In this document: piece by piece, positions 62,663-64,000 of the stretch
Position numbering within the stretch: position 1 is the first letter of the stretch
Layout of the letters: every line of letters begins with the position of its first letter
Source of the DNA: an uncultured Alphaproteobacteria bacterium
GTDB taxonomy: Bacteria > Pseudomonadota > Alphaproteobacteria > Rhodobacterales > Rhodobacteraceae
Reading direction: 5' to 3'
Assembly (NCBI GenBank): GCA_902619165.1
Contig: CACNDI010000011.1
Coordinates: forward strand, 1 to 64,000
DNA length: 64,000 nucleotides
Translations under genes and position numbers: made by a program
The notes under the pieces: generated by a model
What the model was told of the DNA's origin: nothing
Database searches by the model: none
What the model saw: the letters and a program-made list of their open reading frames with translations, nothing else

Positions 62663-63421
62663 TTAATTTAATGAGGCTGAAATGATAATAAGAGAAAAAA
62701 TCTCTATTAAAACTACGCATAGGCCTAATATATCGCCACTTAGCCCCCTATTGAACGGAATAATAAACTTCATAAAAAGGTATAGAAATGCGTAACCAAA
62801 TATAATGGTAATAAGTATGGCAGGCAATCCTATAGGTATAATCCAAAGCATACAAAAAACCCCACACAGAAAAATCGTTTTGTCATTAACTTTTTTAAGG
62901 TGTTTTGTTAGTCCAGCCTGTTTTGACAGATCGCAGTAGTTCACCAAAAGTAAAATTGAGAACCTACCTAGACTTGAGCATGCGATTAGACCGCAAGCCA
63001 ATGCAAGGCGAGAGTCTAATTCTAATACAAGTAAAAATTTGAGTAGTAAGACTATCATTAGTGCTGTTACGCCATAAGTCCCTAGTCTACTGTCTTTCAA
63101 TATTTTCTGTCTGGTGGTGTGGTCCTTACCCGCCAAACTATCAAAGAAATCTGCGACTCCATCTTCATGCAAAGCGCCCGTTAAAAAAATTCCTGCCGAC
63201 AAGGAAATCAGGACCGATATTTGACGATTGATACCAATTCCTTCAAAAATACATATCAGTAGAAATAAAAAAAAACCTATCGAGGCTCCAACTAAAGGAT
63301 AAGCCCATTGACCTCGATGGATCTCAATATTTTGATTAATTGAGAAAATGTTATTAATCGGTAGCCGTGTTAAAACTATTGTAGCGATAGATATATCTTC
63401 GAGTATTTCATTTATTTTCAT
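62663..63421 (-). CDS. cobS: Adenosylcobinamide-GDP ribazoletransferase CobS
   Basis: A 252-residue integral membrane enzyme with TGALHEDGVADFFDSLAGKD near residue 82, SRLGTYGV, and RGLSGDILG near the end. It joins adenosylcobinamide-GDP to the lower-ligand nucleoside, completing cobalamin. This agrees with the AdoCbl-dependent mutase at 38.4 kb. No riboswitch is evident in the 77 bases upstream, and no other cob gene is in the window. Confidence 0.9.
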   Translation of the reverse strand: MKINEILEDISIATIVLTRLPINNIFSINQNIEIHRGQWAYPLVGASIGFFLFLLICIFEGIGINRQISVLISLSAGIFLTGALHEDGVADFFDSLAGKDHTTRQKILKDSRLGTYGVTALMIVLLLKFLLVLELDSRLALACGLIACSSLGRFSILLLVNYCDLSKQAGLTKHLKKVNDKTIFLCGVFCMLWIIPIGLPAILITIIFGYAFLYLFMKFIIPFNRGLSGDILGLCVVLIEIFSLIIISASLN

Positions 63422-63498
63422 TATTGTGCATTAGTATTTAATTTTTAAATAACTGTTAAATTATTATAGGTGTCATTATATTTTTTTTGAAATGTCCA

Positions 63499-64000
63499 TC
63501 AAGTGTTTCTACTTCCTGAAAGCTCGTCAATAATAAAATCTTTGAATGCTTCCACACGTTTTGATTTTTTTAATTCTTGCGGGTAGGCAATATGTACGGG
63601 CACCATGTCTGATTGAAATTCTGGTAAAACCTGCACCAATTCAGGAAAATCACTAGCTAAATAATCAGGTAGCGTACCAATTCCCAGTCCATTTCTTACT
63701 GCTCTAAATATTCCGTAATAATTATTCAGAAAAAGTAGAGAAAAGTTTTGTTTATCAAGAAACGGCGCAATCCACTTTTGCCCTGCTGTAATTTGAGCTG
63801 AATTGGGAGAGTAGCAAATTAAGCGATGGTTTTCTGCAAGATCTTCAATTGTTGATGGCGAACCGTTGGATTCTAAATAACTTTGAGTAGAATAAAATTT
63901 TATCCTTACACTTATAAGCTTTCTTTGGATTAAGTCAGCTTGACTTGGTGATTGGAGCCTTATAGCAATATCGGCCTCTCTCATAGATAGGTTTAGAAGT
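63499..64000 (-). CDS. LysR-family transcriptional regulator (partial, cut by window end)
   Basis: The visible 167 or more codons are the C-terminal effector-binding domain. READIAIRLQSPSQADLIQ is the LysR pattern preceding RD-II, and AVRNGLGIGTLPDYLA is the conserved core of the second subdomain. The frame continues unbroken past the right window edge, so the DNA-binding N-terminus lies outside. A regulated gene cannot be named; cobS lies downstream on the same strand. Confidence 0.85.
   Translation of the reverse strand, partial: LLNLSMREADIAIRLQSPSQADLIQRKLISVRIKFYSTQSYLESNGSPSTIEDLAENHRLICYSPNSAQITAGQKWIAPFLDKQNFSLLFLNNYYGIFRAVRNGLGIGTLPDYLASDFPELVQVLPEFQSDMVPVHIAYPQELKKSKRVEAFKDFIIDELSGSRNT

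Noticed and set aside
63422-63498. Cobalamin riboswitch upstream of cobS
   Set aside because: Only 77 AT-rich bases lie upstream, too short for the riboswitch, and no B12-box-like sequence is seen.

Overview
The window is about 64 kb of AT-rich, densely packed chromosome from a free-living, flagellated alphaproteobacterium, probably marine. Three observations support the class. The tRNA-His has no encoded G at position -1 and has discriminator A73, a hallmark of most Alphaproteobacteria outside the Rickettsiales. The order Pcm-like, TolC, PopZ-like, valS is typical of the class. The pccB - small ORF - pccA - methylmalonyl-CoA mutase order and the ALDH16/deoC nucleoside cluster resemble Rhodobacterales and related marine groups. 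Genus or order cannot be fixed from the sequence alone. No rRNA, IS element, CRISPR array or complete prophage is visible.

Layout. (1) 1-13 kb is a flagellar region. On the minus strand lie flgP, flgT, a LysM-like gene, flgA, flgM, a flgN-like gene and a DUF2802 gene. On the plus strand lie flhA, flhF, flhG, fliA and an unknown gene. Farther on are flgF and fliL, with small unknown genes between them, including one carrying an NHLP (nitrile-hydratase-type leader) domain. Two divergent sigma-54-type promoters sit between flgP and flhA, and a third precedes flgF. (2) 13-19 kb carries an RcsF-like lipoprotein, an SbmA/BacA transporter, and a molybdoenzyme maturation set (tusA-like, fdhD, mobA, mobB, moeA), then mrp and tRNA-Cys. 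(3) 19-34 kb is housekeeping: pcm-like, tolC, a divergent popZ-like gene, valS, two aminotransferases, a phosphatase, an ABC exporter, ygfZ, suhB, efp, tRNA-His, a candidate 6S RNA upstream of fau, ymdB-like and yebC. (4) 34.5-44.8 kb is a propionate module: pccB, pccA, an AdoCbl-dependent methylmalonyl-CoA mutase, maeB and prpE. Together these convert propionate through propionyl-CoA and methylmalonyl-CoA to succinyl-CoA, with malic enzyme linking malate to pyruvate. (5) 44.8-52.8 kb is a nucleoside salvage and catabolism module: cdd, ALDH16, deoC, deoA, deoB, add and upp. (6) 52.9-58.3 kb holds a composite pilus-assembly-like protein, an rlmB-type methyltransferase and tRNA-Tyr. Beside the tRNA is a small genomic island with partial tRNA-Tyr copies, paired TTACACAC repeats, a zinc-ribbon protein and a serine recombinase. 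Two unknown genes follow. (7) 58.5-64 kb holds kdsD, kdsB, a glycosyltransferase (Kdo/LPS supply), a HAD phosphatase, an ArgO-like exporter, cobS and a LysR regulator cut by the window edge.

The most interesting items are the tRNA-Tyr island with repeated attachment-like sequences, the stand-alone NHLP-domain gene beside flagellar genes, Vibrio-type H-ring genes (flgP/flgT) under apparent divergent sigma-54 control, the PopZ-position protein with a swapped C-terminus, and the 6S RNA candidate, which moves the start of fau.
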